From Microglena sp. YARC (taxonomy: Eukaryota > Chlorophyta > Chlorophyceae > Chlamydomonadales > Chlamydomonadaceae): 64,000 bases of DNA. The position numbers were made by a program, and so were the translations under genes. A model generated the notes under the pieces. It searched no databases and was not told the origin of the DNA. It saw only the letters and a program-made list of their open reading frames with translations. The stretch lies in NCBI GenBank assembly GCA_022414725.1, contig CM039462.1, positions 129,878,845-129,942,844 on the forward strand, read 5' to 3'. This document shows, one piece after another, positions 1 through 12,045 of this stretch. Position 1 is the stretch's first letter; every line of letters starts with the position of its first letter.

Positions 1-71
1 TATTCTTGGTATTCACCACGCACCACCCCAATTCCACCTATGAAGGATGCAGAATCTTTCTCAGTAGCTTG

Positions 72-3000
72 GTTTGGGTTGTTGGGTTGTTGGGTTGTTG
101 GGTTGTGGGTGGGTTGGGTTGGGTTGTTGGGTTGGGTTGGGTTGGGTTGGTTGTTGGTTTTGGGTTGGGTTTGGTTGGGTGGGGTGGTTGGGTTGGGTTG
201 GGTTGGGTTTGGGGTTGTTTGTTGGGTTGTTGGGGTTGGGTTTGGTGTTGGGTTGGGGTTGGGTTGGGTTGGGTTGGGTGGGTTGTTGGTTGTTGGGTTG
301 TTGGGTTTTTGTTGGGTGTTGGGTTTGGTTGGGTTTGGGTTGGGTTGTTTGGGTTGGGTTGGGTGGGTTTGGTTGGGTTGGGTTGGGTTGTTGGGTTGTT
401 GGGTTTGGGTTGGGTTGTTGGGTTGGTTGGGTTGTTGGGTTGTTGGTTGTGGGTTTTGGGTTGGGTTGTTGGGTTTGTTGGGTTGGGTTGGGTTGTTTGG
501 GTTTGTTGGGTTGGGTTGGGGTTGGGTTGGGTTGGGTGGGTTGTTGGGTTTTGGGTTGGGTTGGCGTTGTGTGTGGGTTGTTGTGGGTTGTTGTTGGGTG
601 GGTTGGGTTGTTTTTTGGGGTTGTTGGGTTGGGTTTCGGTTGGGTTGGGTTTGTTGGGTTGTTATGGGTTGTTGGGTTGTTGGGTTGTTGTTGTTGTTGG
701 GTTGTTGGGTTGGGTTGGGCTTGGGTTGTTGGGTTGGTTGTTTGGGTTGTTGGGTGTTGGTTGGTTTTGGGTTGGGTTGGGTTGGTTGGGTTGGTTGTTT
801 GGGGTTGGGTGTTGGGTTGTTGGGTTGTTTGGGTATTGTTTGGGGTTGGGTTGGGTTGGTTTGTTTGGGGGGGGTTGGGTTTGTTTGGGTTGGTTTGGGT
901 TTTGGTTGGGTTTGTTGGGTTGGTTTGGGTTGGGTTGGGTTTGGGTTTGGTTGGGTTTGGGTTTGGGTTGGGTTGGTTTGTTGGGTTGGGTTGGGTGGTA
1001 GGGTTGTTGGGTTGGTTGGTTTGTTGGTTGTTGGGTTGTTGGGTTGGGTTTTGGGTTGGGTTGGGTTGTTGGGTTTGTTGGTTTTGGGTTGTTGGGTTAG
1101 GTTGGGTTGGTTGGGTTGTTGGGTTGTTGGGTTGTTGGGTTGGTTGGGTTGTTGGTTGGGTTGGTTGTTGGGTTGTTGGGTTTATTGGGTTGTTGGGTTG
1201 GGTTTTGTTGGGGTTGTTGGGTGTTGGGTTGGGTGGGTTGTGGTTGTATTGGGTTGGATTTGGGTTTGGGTTGGGTTGGGTTGTTTGGGTTGTTGGGTTG
1301 TTGTTTTGGTTGTTGGGTTGGGTTGGGTTGGGTTGGGGTGTTGGGTTGTTGGGTTGGGTTGGGTTCGTTGTTGGTTGGGTTTGGGTTGTTGGGTTGGGTT
1401 GTTGGGTGTTGGGTTGGTTTGGGTTGGGTTGTTGGTTGTTGGGTTGTTGGGTTGTTGGGTTGGGTTGTTGGGTTGGGGTTTTGTGTGGGTGGGTTGGGGG
1501 TTGGGATTTTTGGGTTTGTTGGTTGTTGGGTTGTTGGGTTGTGGGTTGGGTTGGTTTGTTGGGTTAGGTTGGGCTAGGTTGGGTTGGGCTTGGTTGTTGG
1601 GTTTTGTTGGTTTTGTTGGTTGGTTGGGTTGTTGGTTTGTTTGGGTTGTTGGGTTTTTGGGTTGGGTTGCGTTGTTGGGTTGGGTTGTTGTTGGGTTTGG
1701 GTTGGGCTCTTGTTGTTGGTTGGTGGGTGGTTTGTTGGGTTTGGGTTGGGTTTGGCTTGTGGGTGGGGTTGGGTTGGTGTTGTATGGGTTGGGTTGGGTT
1801 GGGTGGTTGTTGGGGTTGGGGGTTGGGTTGAATGGGTGGGTTGGGTTGTTGGGTTGTTGGGTTGGGTTGTTGGGTTGTTGGGTTGTTGGGTTGTTGTTTG
1901 GGTTGGTTGGTTGTTGGTTTGTTGGGTTGTTGGGGTTGCTTTTTGGGGTTGTTGGGTTGTTGGGTGTTGGTTGGTTTGGGTTGTTGGTTGTTGGGGTTGG
2001 GTTGGGTTGGTTGGGTTGGGTTGTGGGGTGTTGGTCCTTGTTGGGTTGTTGGGTTGTTGGGTTGGGTTGGGTTGTTGGGTTGGGTTGTTGGTTGGGGTTG
2101 TTGGGTTGTTGGGTTGTTGGGTTGGGTTGTTGGGTTGTTGGGTTGTTTGGGTTGTTGGGTTTGTTGGGGTTGGTTGTTGGTTGGGTTGGGTTGGGTTGTT
2201 GGGGTTGTTTGGGTTGGGTTATTGTTGGGTTTTGTTGGGTTGTTGGCGTGTTGTGTTGGTTGTTGGGTTTTGGGTTGGGTTGGGTTGTTGGGTTGTGGGT
2301 TTGTGGGTTGTTGGTTGGTTGGGTTGGGTTGGGTTGTGGGTGTTGTTGGGTTGTTGGGTTGGGTTGTTGGGTTGTTGGGTTGGTTGGGTTGGTCTTGTTG
2401 TTGGGTAGTTTTGGGTTTGTTGGGTTGTTGGGTTGGTTGGGTTGGGTTGGGTTGTTGGGGTTGGTTGTTGGTTGTTGGGGTTGTTTGTTGGGTTGGTTTT
2501 GGTTGGGCTTGGGTCTTGGGTTGTTGGGGTTGGTTGTTTGGGTTGGGTTGTTGGGTTGGGTTTGTTGGGTTGGTTTGTTGGGTTGTTATGTTGTTGGGGT
2601 TGTTGGGTGTGGGTTGTGGTTGGTTGTTGGGTTGGGGTTGTTGGTTGTTGGGGTTGGGTTGGGTTGGGGGTTGTTGGGTTGGGTTGGGGTTGGTTGGTTG
2701 GTGGGTTGGTTTGTTGTTGGGTTGTTGGGCTTGGGTTTGGTTGGGTTTGGGTTGGGTTGGGTTGGGTTTTGGTTGTTTGGTTGTTGGGTTGTTGGGTTGG
2801 GTTGTTGGTTGGGTTGTGGGTTGGGTGGTTGGTGGGTTGGGTTGTTGGTTGGGTTGGGTTTGTTGGGTTGGGTTGGGTTGTTGGTTGTTGGGATGTTGGG
2901 TTGTTGGGTGTTGGGTGTTGGTTGGGTTTGTTGGGTTGGGTTTGTTGGGTTTGTGTGGTTTGTTGGGTTGGTTGGGTTGTTGGGTTTGTGGGGTTGGTTG

Positions 3001-5450
3001 GGTTGGGTTGGTTGGGTTTGTTGGGTTGTTGGGTGTTGGTTGGGGTTGCTAAGGCACCTCCGACCGTTGGTTGGGTTGGGTTTGGGTTGTTGTTTGGGTT
3101 GTTGGGTGGTTGGGTTGTTGTTGTTTGGGTTGTTGGTTGTTGGGTTGGGTTTTGGGCTTTGGGTTTTGGGTTGGGTTGTTGGGTTGTTGGGTTGTTGTGG
3201 TTGTTGGGTTGTTGGGTTGGTTGGGTTTGTTGGTTTGTTGGGGTTGGGTTGGGATTGGTTGTCGGTTGGGTTGGGTCTCTGGGTTGTGGGTTGGGTTGTT
3301 GGTTGGGTTGTTGGGTTTTGGGTTGGTTGGGTTGTTGGGTTGTTGGGTTGATGGGTTGTTGGGTTGTTTGGGGTTGGGTTGGTTGGGGGTTTGGGTTTGG
3401 TTTGTTTGGGTTGTTGGGTTGTTGGTTGTTGGGTTTGTTTGGGTTGTTGGGTTGTTGGGTTGTTGGGTGTTGGGCTTGGGGTTGGGTTGGGTTGGGTTGT
3501 TGGGTTGTTGGGTTGTTGGGTTGTTGGGTTGTTGGTGTTGTTGGGTTGGGTTGGGGTTGGGTCTAGGTTGCTTGGGTTGTTGGGTTGCTTGGGTTGGGTT
3601 GGGTTGGGATGGGTTGTTGGCTGTTGTGGTTGTTGGGTTGTTGGGTTGTGGGTTGGGTTGGTTTGTTGCGGTTGGGTTGGGTTGTGGGTTGGGTTGTTGG
3701 TTGGTTGTTGGGTGGGTCTGTTTGGGTTGGGTTTGATTGGCGTTGTTATGTTGTTGTGTTGTTGGGTTGTTTGGGTTGCTTGGGGATTGGGTTGTTGGGT
3801 TGTTGGGTTGTTGGCGATTGTTGGGTTGGGTTGCGGTTGGGTTGGTGTTGTTGTTGGGTTGGGTTGGGTTGGGGTTGCGTGGGTTGTTTGGTTGTTGGGT
3901 TGTCTGGGTTGGGTTTGGTGGGTGTTGGGTGGGTTGGGTGGGTTGTTGGGTTGTTGAGTTGTCTGGCGTTGTCCAATGGGTTGGGTTTGTTGGGTTTGGT
4001 TGGTTTGGGTTGGGTATGCAGCTTTGGGTGGGTTGGGTTGGTTTGTGGGTTGGGTTGGGTTGTTGGTTGGGTGGGTGTTGGTTGTTGGGATGTTGGGTTG
4101 TTGGGTTGTTGGGTTGTTGGGTTGGGTGGTTGTGGGTTGTTGGGTTGTTGTGGGTTGTTGGGTTGGGTTGGGTTGTGGGTTATTGTGTGGGTTGGGTTGG
4201 GTGGTGGGTTGGTTGTTGGGTTGTTGGGTTTGTTGGGTTGTTGGGTTGTTGGGTTGTTGGCGTGTTGGTTGTTGGGTTGGGTTGGGTTGGTATGTTGGGT
4301 GGGTTGGGTTGGGTTGGTTTGGGTTGTTGGGGTTGTTGGTTGTTGGTGGCTTGGCGTTGTGGGTGTTGGGTTTGTTGAGGTTGGTTGGGTGGTTGTTGGG
4401 TATTGGAGTTGTCTGGGTTGGGTTGTTGGGTTGTTGGGGTTGTTGGGTTCGTGTTGGTGTTGTTGGCTTGGGTTGTTGGGTTGTTGGGTTGTTGGGTTGT
4501 TGGGTTGCGGTTGGTTGTCGGGTTGGTGGGTGGTTGGGTTGGGTTGGGTTGTTGGGTTGTTGGGTTGTTGGTTGGGTTGGTGTTGTTGGGTTGTTGGGTT
4601 GAGGGTCTGATGGGTTGTTGGGTATGGGTTGTTTGGGTTGTTGGGTTGGGGTTGTTGGGTTGTGGGATTGTTGGGTTGTGGGTTTTGGGTTGGGGTTGTT
4701 GGGTTGTTTGGTTTGTTGGGTTGTTGGGTTGTGGGTTGTTGGCAGTTTTGGGTTGTGGGTTCCGGTTCGGTTGCTTGGGTTGTTGGGTTGTTTGGATGGT
4801 TGGGTTTTGTTGGTTGTTGGGTTGTTGGGTTGGGTGGATTGGGTTGGGTTGTCGGGTTGTTGGTTGTTGGCGTTTGTATGGGATTGTTGGTTTTGCAGGT
4901 TGTTGGGTTGGGTTTGGACTAGGGTTGGGTTGTTGGGTTGGGTTGTGGTTGGTTGTTGGGTTGTTGGGTTGTTGGTTGTTGGGTGTTGGTTGTTGGGTTG
5001 TGGACATGGTTAGGTGTTGTTGGGTTGTTGGGTTGTGGTTGTTGGGTTGTTGGTTGGGTTGTTGGGTTGGGTTGTTGCGTGTTGTGTTGTTTGGGTTGGG
5101 TTGTGGGTTGTTGGTTGTTGGGTTGGTTGTTGGGTGGTTGGTTGTTGGGTTGTTTGGGTTGGTGGGTTGTTGGCGTTGTTGGGTGGGTTGTTGGGTTGGT
5201 TGTTGGGTTGGATGGTGTTGGGTTGGGTTTGTGATGGGTTGTTGGGTTGGTTGGCGGTTTGGGTTTGGGTTGGGTTGTTGGGTTTGTTGGGTTGTTGGGT
5301 GTTGGGTGTTGGGGTTGGGTTGTTGGGTTGTTGGGTGCGGTTGTTGGTGTTGGGTTGGGTTGTTTTGGGTTGTTGGGTGGGTGTTGGGTTGTGGGTTGGG
5401 TTGTTGGGTTGATTGGGTTGGCGTGTTGGGTGGGTTGTTGGGTTGTTTGT
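72..5450. repeat. G/T-only satellite (TTGGG / TTGTTGGG units)
   Basis: The plus strand is almost entirely G and T, built from irregularly alternating TTGGG, TTGTTGGG and TTTGGG blocks; A and C are rare and scattered. Because TAA, TAG and TGA need A, all three plus frames stay open for hundreds of codons, giving Gly/Trp/Leu/Val-rich translations that are artefacts. Runs of GGG every 5-8 bases make the plus strand a strong G-quadruplex candidate. It is not the plant or Chlamydomonas telomere repeat (TTTAGGG or TTTTAGGG). A small non-repeat island lies near 3050-3070. I see no gene here. Confidence 0.95.
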
Positions 5451-5500
5451 GACTGAACCTTGCACTCGTGCGTTGATCTCTTACTGTTGTTTGATCTCCC

Positions 5501-6500
5501 NNNNNNNNNNNNNNNNNNNNNNNNNNNNNNNNNNNNNNNNNNNNNNNNNNNNNNNNNNNNNNNNNNNNNNNNNNNNNNNNNNNNNNNNNNNNNNNNNNNN
5601 NNNNNNNNNNNNNNNNNNNNNNNNNNNNNNNNNNNNNNNNNNNNNNNNNNNNNNNNNNNNNNNNNNNNNNNNNNNNNNNNNNNNNNNNNNNNNNNNNNNN
5701 NNNNNNNNNNNNNNNNNNNNNNNNNNNNNNNNNNNNNNNNNNNNNNNNNNNNNNNNNNNNNNNNNNNNNNNNNNNNNNNNNNNNNNNNNNNNNNNNNNNN
5801 NNNNNNNNNNNNNNNNNNNNNNNNNNNNNNNNNNNNNNNNNNNNNNNNNNNNNNNNNNNNNNNNNNNNNNNNNNNNNNNNNNNNNNNNNNNNNNNNNNNN
5901 NNNNNNNNNNNNNNNNNNNNNNNNNNNNNNNNNNNNNNNNNNNNNNNNNNNNNNNNNNNNNNNNNNNNNNNNNNNNNNNNNNNNNNNNNNNNNNNNNNNN
6001 NNNNNNNNNNNNNNNNNNNNNNNNNNNNNNNNNNNNNNNNNNNNNNNNNNNNNNNNNNNNNNNNNNNNNNNNNNNNNNNNNNNNNNNNNNNNNNNNNNNN
6101 NNNNNNNNNNNNNNNNNNNNNNNNNNNNNNNNNNNNNNNNNNNNNNNNNNNNNNNNNNNNNNNNNNNNNNNNNNNNNNNNNNNNNNNNNNNNNNNNNNNN
6201 NNNNNNNNNNNNNNNNNNNNNNNNNNNNNNNNNNNNNNNNNNNNNNNNNNNNNNNNNNNNNNNNNNNNNNNNNNNNNNNNNNNNNNNNNNNNNNNNNNNN
6301 NNNNNNNNNNNNNNNNNNNNNNNNNNNNNNNNNNNNNNNNNNNNNNNNNNNNNNNNNNNNNNNNNNNNNNNNNNNNNNNNNNNNNNNNNNNNNNNNNNNN
6401 NNNNNNNNNNNNNNNNNNNNNNNNNNNNNNNNNNNNNNNNNNNNNNNNNNNNNNNNNNNNNNNNNNNNNNNNNNNNNNNNNNNNNNNNNNNNNNNNNNNN
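5501..6500. other. Assembly gap of exactly 1000 N
   Basis: One thousand N, a placeholder length, between two different satellites. The 50 bases before it (5451-5500) are non-repetitive, so the true gap content and size are unknown. Confidence 0.99.
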
Positions 6501-7860
6501 TAGTGCATAGGACAAGTGTGTAGGCATAGGACAAGTGATTGTAGTGCAAGACCAAGTGTGTAGTGCCTAGACAGTTGTGTAGTGCATAGACAGTGGTGTA
6601 TTGCATAGACAAGTGTGTAAGTGCATAGACAAGTGTGTACGGCCTAGACAAGTGTGTATGCATAGAAAGTGTGTAGTGCTAGACAAGTGTGTAGTGCATA
6701 GACAAGTGTGTAGTACATAGACAAGTGTTGTAGTGCTAGACAAGTGTTAGTGCCTAGGACAAGTGTGTAGTTGCCTAGACAGTGGTTGTAGTGCATAGAC
6801 AAGTGTGTAGTGCTGTAGACAAGTGTGTAGTGCCTAGACAAGTGTGTAGTGCCTAGGACAAGTGTGTAGTGGCCTAGACAAGGATGTTGTAGTGCCCTAA
6901 GACAAGTGTTTGTAGTGCATCAGACAAGTGTGTTAGTTGCCTAGACAAGTGTGTAGTCGCTAGACAAGTGTTGTATAGTTGCATAGGACAAGTGTGTAAT
7001 GCTAGACAAGTGTTGTAGTGCTAGACATTGTTTGTAGTGCATAGACAAGTTGTGTAGTGCCTAGACAAAGTTGTAGCTCCTAGACAAGTGTGGTTAGTGC
7101 CTAACAAGTGTGTAGTACCTAGACAAGTGTTGTTTAGTGCCTAGACAAGTGTGTAGTGCCTAGACAAGTGTGTAGTGCATAGACAGTGTGTAGTGCATAG
7201 ACAAGTTGTGTTAGTGCCTAGACAAGTGTGTAGTGCATAGCAGTGGTATGCGTAGAAAGTGCGTAGGTGCATAGAACAGTGTGTATGCCTAGACAAGTGT
7301 TGTTAGTGCCTAGACAAGTGTGTAGTTTAGCCTAGACAAGTGTGTAGTCATAGACAAGTGATCTGTTAGTGCCTTAGACAAGTGTGTAGTGCCATAACAA
7401 GTGTGTGAGTGCCTAGACAAGTGGTGTAGTGACATAGACAAGTGTGTATGTGCATAGACAAGTGTTGTAGTGCCTAACAAGTGTGTTAGTCATAGACAAG
7501 TGTGTTAGTGCCCTAGACAAGTGTGTTTAGGTGCCTAGACAAGTGTGTAGTGCATAGACAAGTGTGTAGTGCCTAGACAAGTGTGTAGTGCATAGACAAG
7601 TGTGTAGTGCCTAGACAAGTGTGTAGTGCATAGACAAGTGTGTGGTGCATAGACAAGTGTGTAGTGCCTAGACAAGTGTGTAGTGCCTAGACAAGTGTGT
7701 AGTGCCTAGACAAGTGTGTAGTGCCTAGACAAGTGTGTAGTGCATAGACAAGTGTGTAGTGCCTAGACAAGTGTGTAGTGCATAGACAAGTGTGTGGTGC
7801 CTAGACAAGTGTGTAGTGCGTAAACAAGTGCGTAGACAAGTGCGTAGACATAAATGTGCC
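6501..7860. repeat. 19-bp satellite (TAGTGCCTAGACAAGTGTG)
   Basis: About 70 head-to-tail copies of a 19-bp unit in two main variants (TGCCTAG or TGCATAG). Copies nearest the gap carry many one-base indels, while those at 7530-7800 are almost perfect. The gradient could reflect raw-read error at the contig end or decay of the older array edge. Confidence 0.93.
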
Positions 7861-9205
7861 GGCATTAGCGCATAGACATGAGTATCGTGTGTAGATAAGT
7901 TTGTGTGTAGTGCGTAAACAAGTGCGTAGACAAGTGCGTAGACATAAATGTGCCGGCATTAGCGCATAGACAATGAGTAGTCGTGCGTAGATAGCCAAGT
8001 GTGTAGTGCGTACAACAAAGTGCGTAGACAAGTGCATAGACATAAATGTGCCGGCATAGGTGCGTAGGCATAAGTATCGTGCATAGACATGAGTATCGTG
8101 CATAGACAAGTGTGTAGACAAGTGCGTAGACATAAATGTGCTGGCAATGGGTGCAGTAGGCATCAGTATTGTCATAGATAAGGGTGTAGTGCATAGACAA
8201 CGTGTGTAGACATAAATGTTGCCTGAATAGCGCATAGACCTAAGTATTGTGCATAGATAAGGGTGTAGTGCATAGACAAGTGTGTAGACATAAATGTGCC
8301 TGCAATAGCCCATAGACCTAAGTATCGTGCATAGATAAGGGTGTAGCGCATAGACAAGTGTGGAGACATAAATGTGCCGGCATGGGTGCGTAGGCATCAG
8401 CAGATCAGGCATAAGTGTGTAGACAGGGTCAGGCAGGAGGTACCACTTCTGCAAGATGGGCGTAGACATAAGAGTGCCGGCATTAGTGCGTAGATAAGTG
8501 GGTAGTGCATAGACAAGTGTGTAGGCATAAATGTGCGTAGCCATAAGTTTGTAGACATAAGTGTGCCGGCATGAGTGCATAGACATAAGTGCGTAGCCAT
8601 AAGTGTGTAGCCATAAGTGTGTAGCCATAAATGTGTAGGCATGAGTGTGTAGACATAAGTGCGTAGCCATAAGTTTGTAGCCATTCGTGTGAGACATAAG
8701 TGTGTAGATATAAGTGTGTAGCCATAAGTGCGTAGCCTGAAGTGTGTAGCCATACGTGTGAGACATAAGTGTGTAGACATAAGTGTGTAGATAAATGGGT
8801 AGTGCATAGACAAGTGCATAGACATAAGTGTGTAGCCATAAGTGTGTAGACATAAGTGTGCCGGCATGAGTGCATAGACATAAGTGCGTAGCCATAAGTG
8901 TGTAGACATAAGTGTGCCGGCATGAGTGTGTAGACATAAGTGTGTAGATAAGTGGGTAGTGCATAGACAAGTGCATAGACATAAGTGCGTAGCCATAAGT
9001 GTGTAGACATAAGTGTGCCGGCATGAGTGTGTAGACATAAGTGTGTAGACGTAAGTGCGTAGACAATAGTGTGCCGGCATTAGTGCGTAGATAAGTGGGT
9101 AGTGCATAGACAAGTGCGTAGGCATAAATGTGCATTGGCATAAGTGTGTAGACATAAGTGTGCCGGCATGAGTGCATAGACATAAGTGCGTAGCCATAAG
9201 TGTTT
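7861..9205. repeat. Related satellite with about 14-bp subunit and higher-order structure
   Basis: The array changes to CATAAGTGTGTAGC-like subunits (about 14 bp) mixed with TGCCGGCATGAGTG and GATAAGTGGGTAGTGC blocks, repeated as longer units. It shares AGACAAGTG and GTGTAG words with the 19-bp array and so looks derived from it. Minus-strand frames are open (Thr/His/Leu/Tyr/Met-rich) only because the repeat lacks stops in that orientation; I do not call a protein. Confidence 0.88.
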
Positions 9206-9639
9206 TTGGCTTGGCTTTCAATTTTGGCTTGGCTTGCAGACAATGGGTAGCCTGAGGGCTGTTAGACCATGTGAACAACTCAATTCAATTCAATAACATT
9301 CCTGTTCCTTCTCAACATTCTATTGCTTCTGCTGATTAAGCTATTTTCAGTTCACACTGACACACCTGCCCCATCACCACTTGCGCTTGGCTTGACAGGG
9401 TGTAATGTGGGCCAAAGGGGTGCCATAGGAGTGCAGAAAATTTTAAACTGACCAAGGTGTCATTATGGCTTTGACTGATCTGGCTAGAGCACTTTGACTA
9501 AATCACCATAAGTGAAATAAACTTAAAGTCTTACACTGTTCCACTTATGCCTGTGGAGGAAACTTATCATAATAATAGTAATGATAATAGAGGTATGGCT
9601 TATCATAACAATAATAACTTATCATAGTAATAACTTATC

Positions 9640-9693
<54 letters not shown>

Positions 9694-9952
9694 GAGGTAT
9701 GGCTTAGTCGCATGAGGTATGGCCTCATCTTATGTTCGGATCACAGGGAGGCAAAGTTAGGGTGCTCAAGACCCCCTAAATGCGCAGTGTCCAAACAAGT
9801 AGAACCATAGAACAGCTAACGCTGACACGTGCATCTTTGTGTCTTAGCACATGCCCCCAGCTTCGTGAAAACCCGACCGGTTTCAAACTAGGTGCTTCGC
9901 AATCAGATAGCATCGCTGCTTCTTTCTTCCTAAGTCACTGATACTCTCTTAC
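9206..9952. other. Spacer with (AAT)n microsatellite
   Basis: Unique-looking sequence between the satellite and the secreted-protein exon. A pure AAT/ATA microsatellite runs at about 9640-9694, preceded by a diverged one from 9565. If the neighbouring minus-strand gene continues, its second exon should lie here, but I could not recognise one. Confidence 0.6.
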
Positions 9953-10192
9953 CAGGGGGTGGAAGTACATCTTCGGCGCAAGCTTCCACGCAACGCTGGC
10001 TACATCTTCCTTGGTTATCGTGCGGGTCGGGGGCACACAGGTAGGAGCATCCATGTTGTTTGGTTTGGGCACGAACGTGCAACCATTCTCTCCCTTAGCA
10101 GTAATCCCACTAATCCAGTCTTGGTTGGTATCGTATCCGTATGCGAGTGCTATGACCCCTAGCGCTAAGATCAATGGCAGCGCAGAGACCAT
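9953..10192 (-). CDS. First coding exon of a secreted or membrane protein, rest not found
   Basis: The exon reads 80 codons from an ATG at 10192 to a good donor (CTG|GTAAGAG) at 9953/9952. The N-terminus is a clear signal peptide: MVSALPLILALGVIALAYG followed by a polar YDTNQDW segment. Two cysteines (in NGCTF and PTCVPP) fit an extracellular domain. The end, ITKEDVASVAWKLAPKMYFH, is reminiscent of the 'AP-x-x-YFHP' opening of Vps62/DUF946-like proteins; that is a weak resemblance, not an assignment. Exons to the left are not visible before the satellite and the assembly gap, so the gene may be truncated, may have a very long intron, or may be a remnant. Confidence 0.5.
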
Positions 10193-10946
10193 GATGCGTC
10201 CACACTATGGAGGAAGGTGGGGGACGAAAGGGAGAGCGAACTAATTGAACTGGCGACCGAGTCGCAGGATTTCTGAGATACGCTGTAAGATTCAGTGGGG
10301 CTCTGGGCTGGGCGGGTTGGGCCGATGATCTGTCACGCTTGGGCGCTCGAGGCCGACAGTGGGGCGCGCCACCACCAGCCTCACTCTTCCAAGGCCAAAT
10401 AAAAGCGTAACCGTACTGCCGAGGCTTATCACAGATACCGGTTAATAGTTTTTTTGCCAAAAAATACACGAACCTTACCTCCTTTTCTTCTTATGTGTTC
10501 TTTTGAGAACATGTCTGGTATACGTAAGCCACAATTTGTATAAGATTTAATGTTCACGTTTGTGTTGTTTTTCATGAAACCTGAAAATGTTGTGTTGTGA
10601 ATAACTGACTTACTAACGGACTGGCATTTTTATCGGCGTAATCCCTTCTCCAAAAAAATATTGAGATTTGATTTAATTTGGATATCCTTAGTTCATATAA
10701 TTACATCTCCAGTGTAGCACGAACTCATGGCCTCCTTCGGTAAAATGATTGTTTGGGGTTCAGTTCATCAATGTTTTTGTGTCATCGTGCAGTTAGACAT
10801 GGGCAAGTCCCTTTAGCCTACTTGGTCTACCCGTGTACTATACGGCAACAACATCCCACCTAATCCCACATACAATCCTTTCAGTCTAGGGCTACTTTAC
10901 TTTACTTCACTTCACTTTACTTTACTAGACCCACCCAGGATTGTTT
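10193..10946. other. Upstream intergenic stretch, no feature recognised
   Basis: This should contain the promoter of the secreted-protein exon. No TATA box in a convincing position, RNA gene or repeat was recognised; 10450-10900 is AT-rich and unique-looking. Confidence 0.4.
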
Positions 10947-11010
10947 CAGGGCGCTGCGTCCTCCGTCGCAGAAACGTCGAAAGGGTCTGTTGAACGTGGG
11001 GGAGGGTCCG
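10947..11010 (+). repeat. Dispersed repeat CTGCGTCC..GTCGCAG..GGGTCTGTTG (copy 1)
   Basis: The segment following TTCAG is closely similar to 43383-43465: the same words CTGCGTCC, GTCGCAG, ACGTCGAA and GGGTCTGTTG, in the same orientation. Related 'GACGCAAC' words recur at 39680-39770. Confidence 0.6.
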
Positions 11011-11024
11011 TTTCCAGCTTCCTC

Positions 11025-11330
11025 GCCCTTGCCCCCCACCCCCACCCCACCCCCCCACACATCCCCACCCCCACGCCTCCCTCTTCGACCTGCTCCTCGC
11101 CCTTGCCCCCCCCCCCCCCTCACCCACCCACCCACCCACCCCCACCCACACAAAACACACACACACGCCCCCCTCTTCGCCATGGAACTGCTCCTCGCCC
11201 TTGCCCCCCCCCCCCCCACCACCCACCCACCCCACACACACATACGCACAGTCACACACCTCCCCCCCCCGACACACACACACGCCTCCCTCCTCGCCAG
11301 GGACCTGCTCCTCGCCCTTTCTCGCAGCCT
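11025..11330. repeat. C-rich low-complexity tract
   Basis: A diverged tandem of about 90-100 bp (CTGCTCCTCGCCCTTGCCCC followed by C-runs and CA-runs), three to four times. Pro/His-rich or Gly-rich translations are low-complexity artefacts. Confidence 0.75.
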
Positions 11331-11410
11331 GCTGTTTAAGTGTCTTAACCATGAAAAAAATGAAGAAGTGATTTGGTCGCATTTACATTTTCCTATTAAT
11401 AATTGTTTTA

Positions 11411-12045
11411 CTGCCGAAGACGGCGAGCAGCCAAATTGCTGGCTGAAGCTATGTAACCAAGTTCAAGTTCTCAACCATTGGCTAGCGACACGTGCTTAGG
11501 GTTGGCCTTTGCCTGTGGCCAGAACCAGCTTGCTCCCAGTTGACAGCTGACTGGAACTGCCGAGCAGCCGAATCAATTCTGCGCAATTCAGCTTCCATCT
11601 ACTGAACGCTATTCTTCTTGTGCTTCAGTACTTCCATCAATGAAGAGGTTGGACCGTCTACTTTATTGGTATGATAAGTGTTTTGTGTTTAATTTATGTA
11701 TGATAAGTGTTTTGTGTTTATTTTTTGTATGATAAGTGTTTTGTGTTTATTTTTTGTTTGATAAGTGTTTTGTGTTTATTTTTGGTATGATAAGTGTTTT
11801 GTGCTTATTTTTGATCGTCCAGAAGAAGAGGAAACTTGTAAAAACCATACAAATGATTTTAAAACGAAGGAAACGAATGGTTTGTTCGCGTTTACATTTC
11901 CCCTAGTAATTTGGTTTTACTGCCCAAGACGGCGAGCAGCCAAATAGCTAGCTGAAGATATGCAACCAAGTTCAAGTTATGTTTTGCCGAAGACAGCGAG
12001 CAGCCTTACCGGCTGGAGGCATGTAACCAAGTTCACGTTCAAGGT
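11411..12045 (+). repeat. Cluster of hairpin-motif family copies
   Basis: Three copies (about 11411-11470, 11921-11976, 11984-12041) and a partial one at 12210-12245 of a roughly 58-bp element. Consensus parts: GCCGAAGACGGCGAGCAGCC, then AAATTGCTGGCTGGAGCC, then ATGTAACCAAGTTCAAGTT. CAGCC...GGCTG can form a small hairpin. Further copies are at 14270, 24690, 24789, 25017, 25437, 25624 and 43286, all in the same orientation. Confidence 0.8.
11667..11815. repeat. Minisatellite of about 31 bp (TATGATAAGTGTTTTGTG..)
   Basis: Five near-identical copies of GTATGATAAGTGTTTTGTGT followed by a T-rich spacer. Confidence 0.85.

Noticed and set aside
72..5450. Telomere repeat
   Set aside because: Units are TTGGG/TTGTTGGG in irregular order, not TTTAGGG or TTTTAGGG; subtelomeric position cannot be judged from sequence alone.
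6..5452. Very long plus-strand open frames (up to 1103 codons) of Gly/Trp/Leu/Val
   Set aside because: They exist because the strand has almost no A; all three frames are open at once and follow the satellite unit.
4180..6663. Open frames spanning the gap
   Set aside because: They run through 1000 N and satellite; no coding evidence.
7801..9278. 480-codon minus-strand open frame rich in His, Thr, Leu and Tyr
   Set aside because: It tracks the short-period satellite, and overlapping frames are open too.
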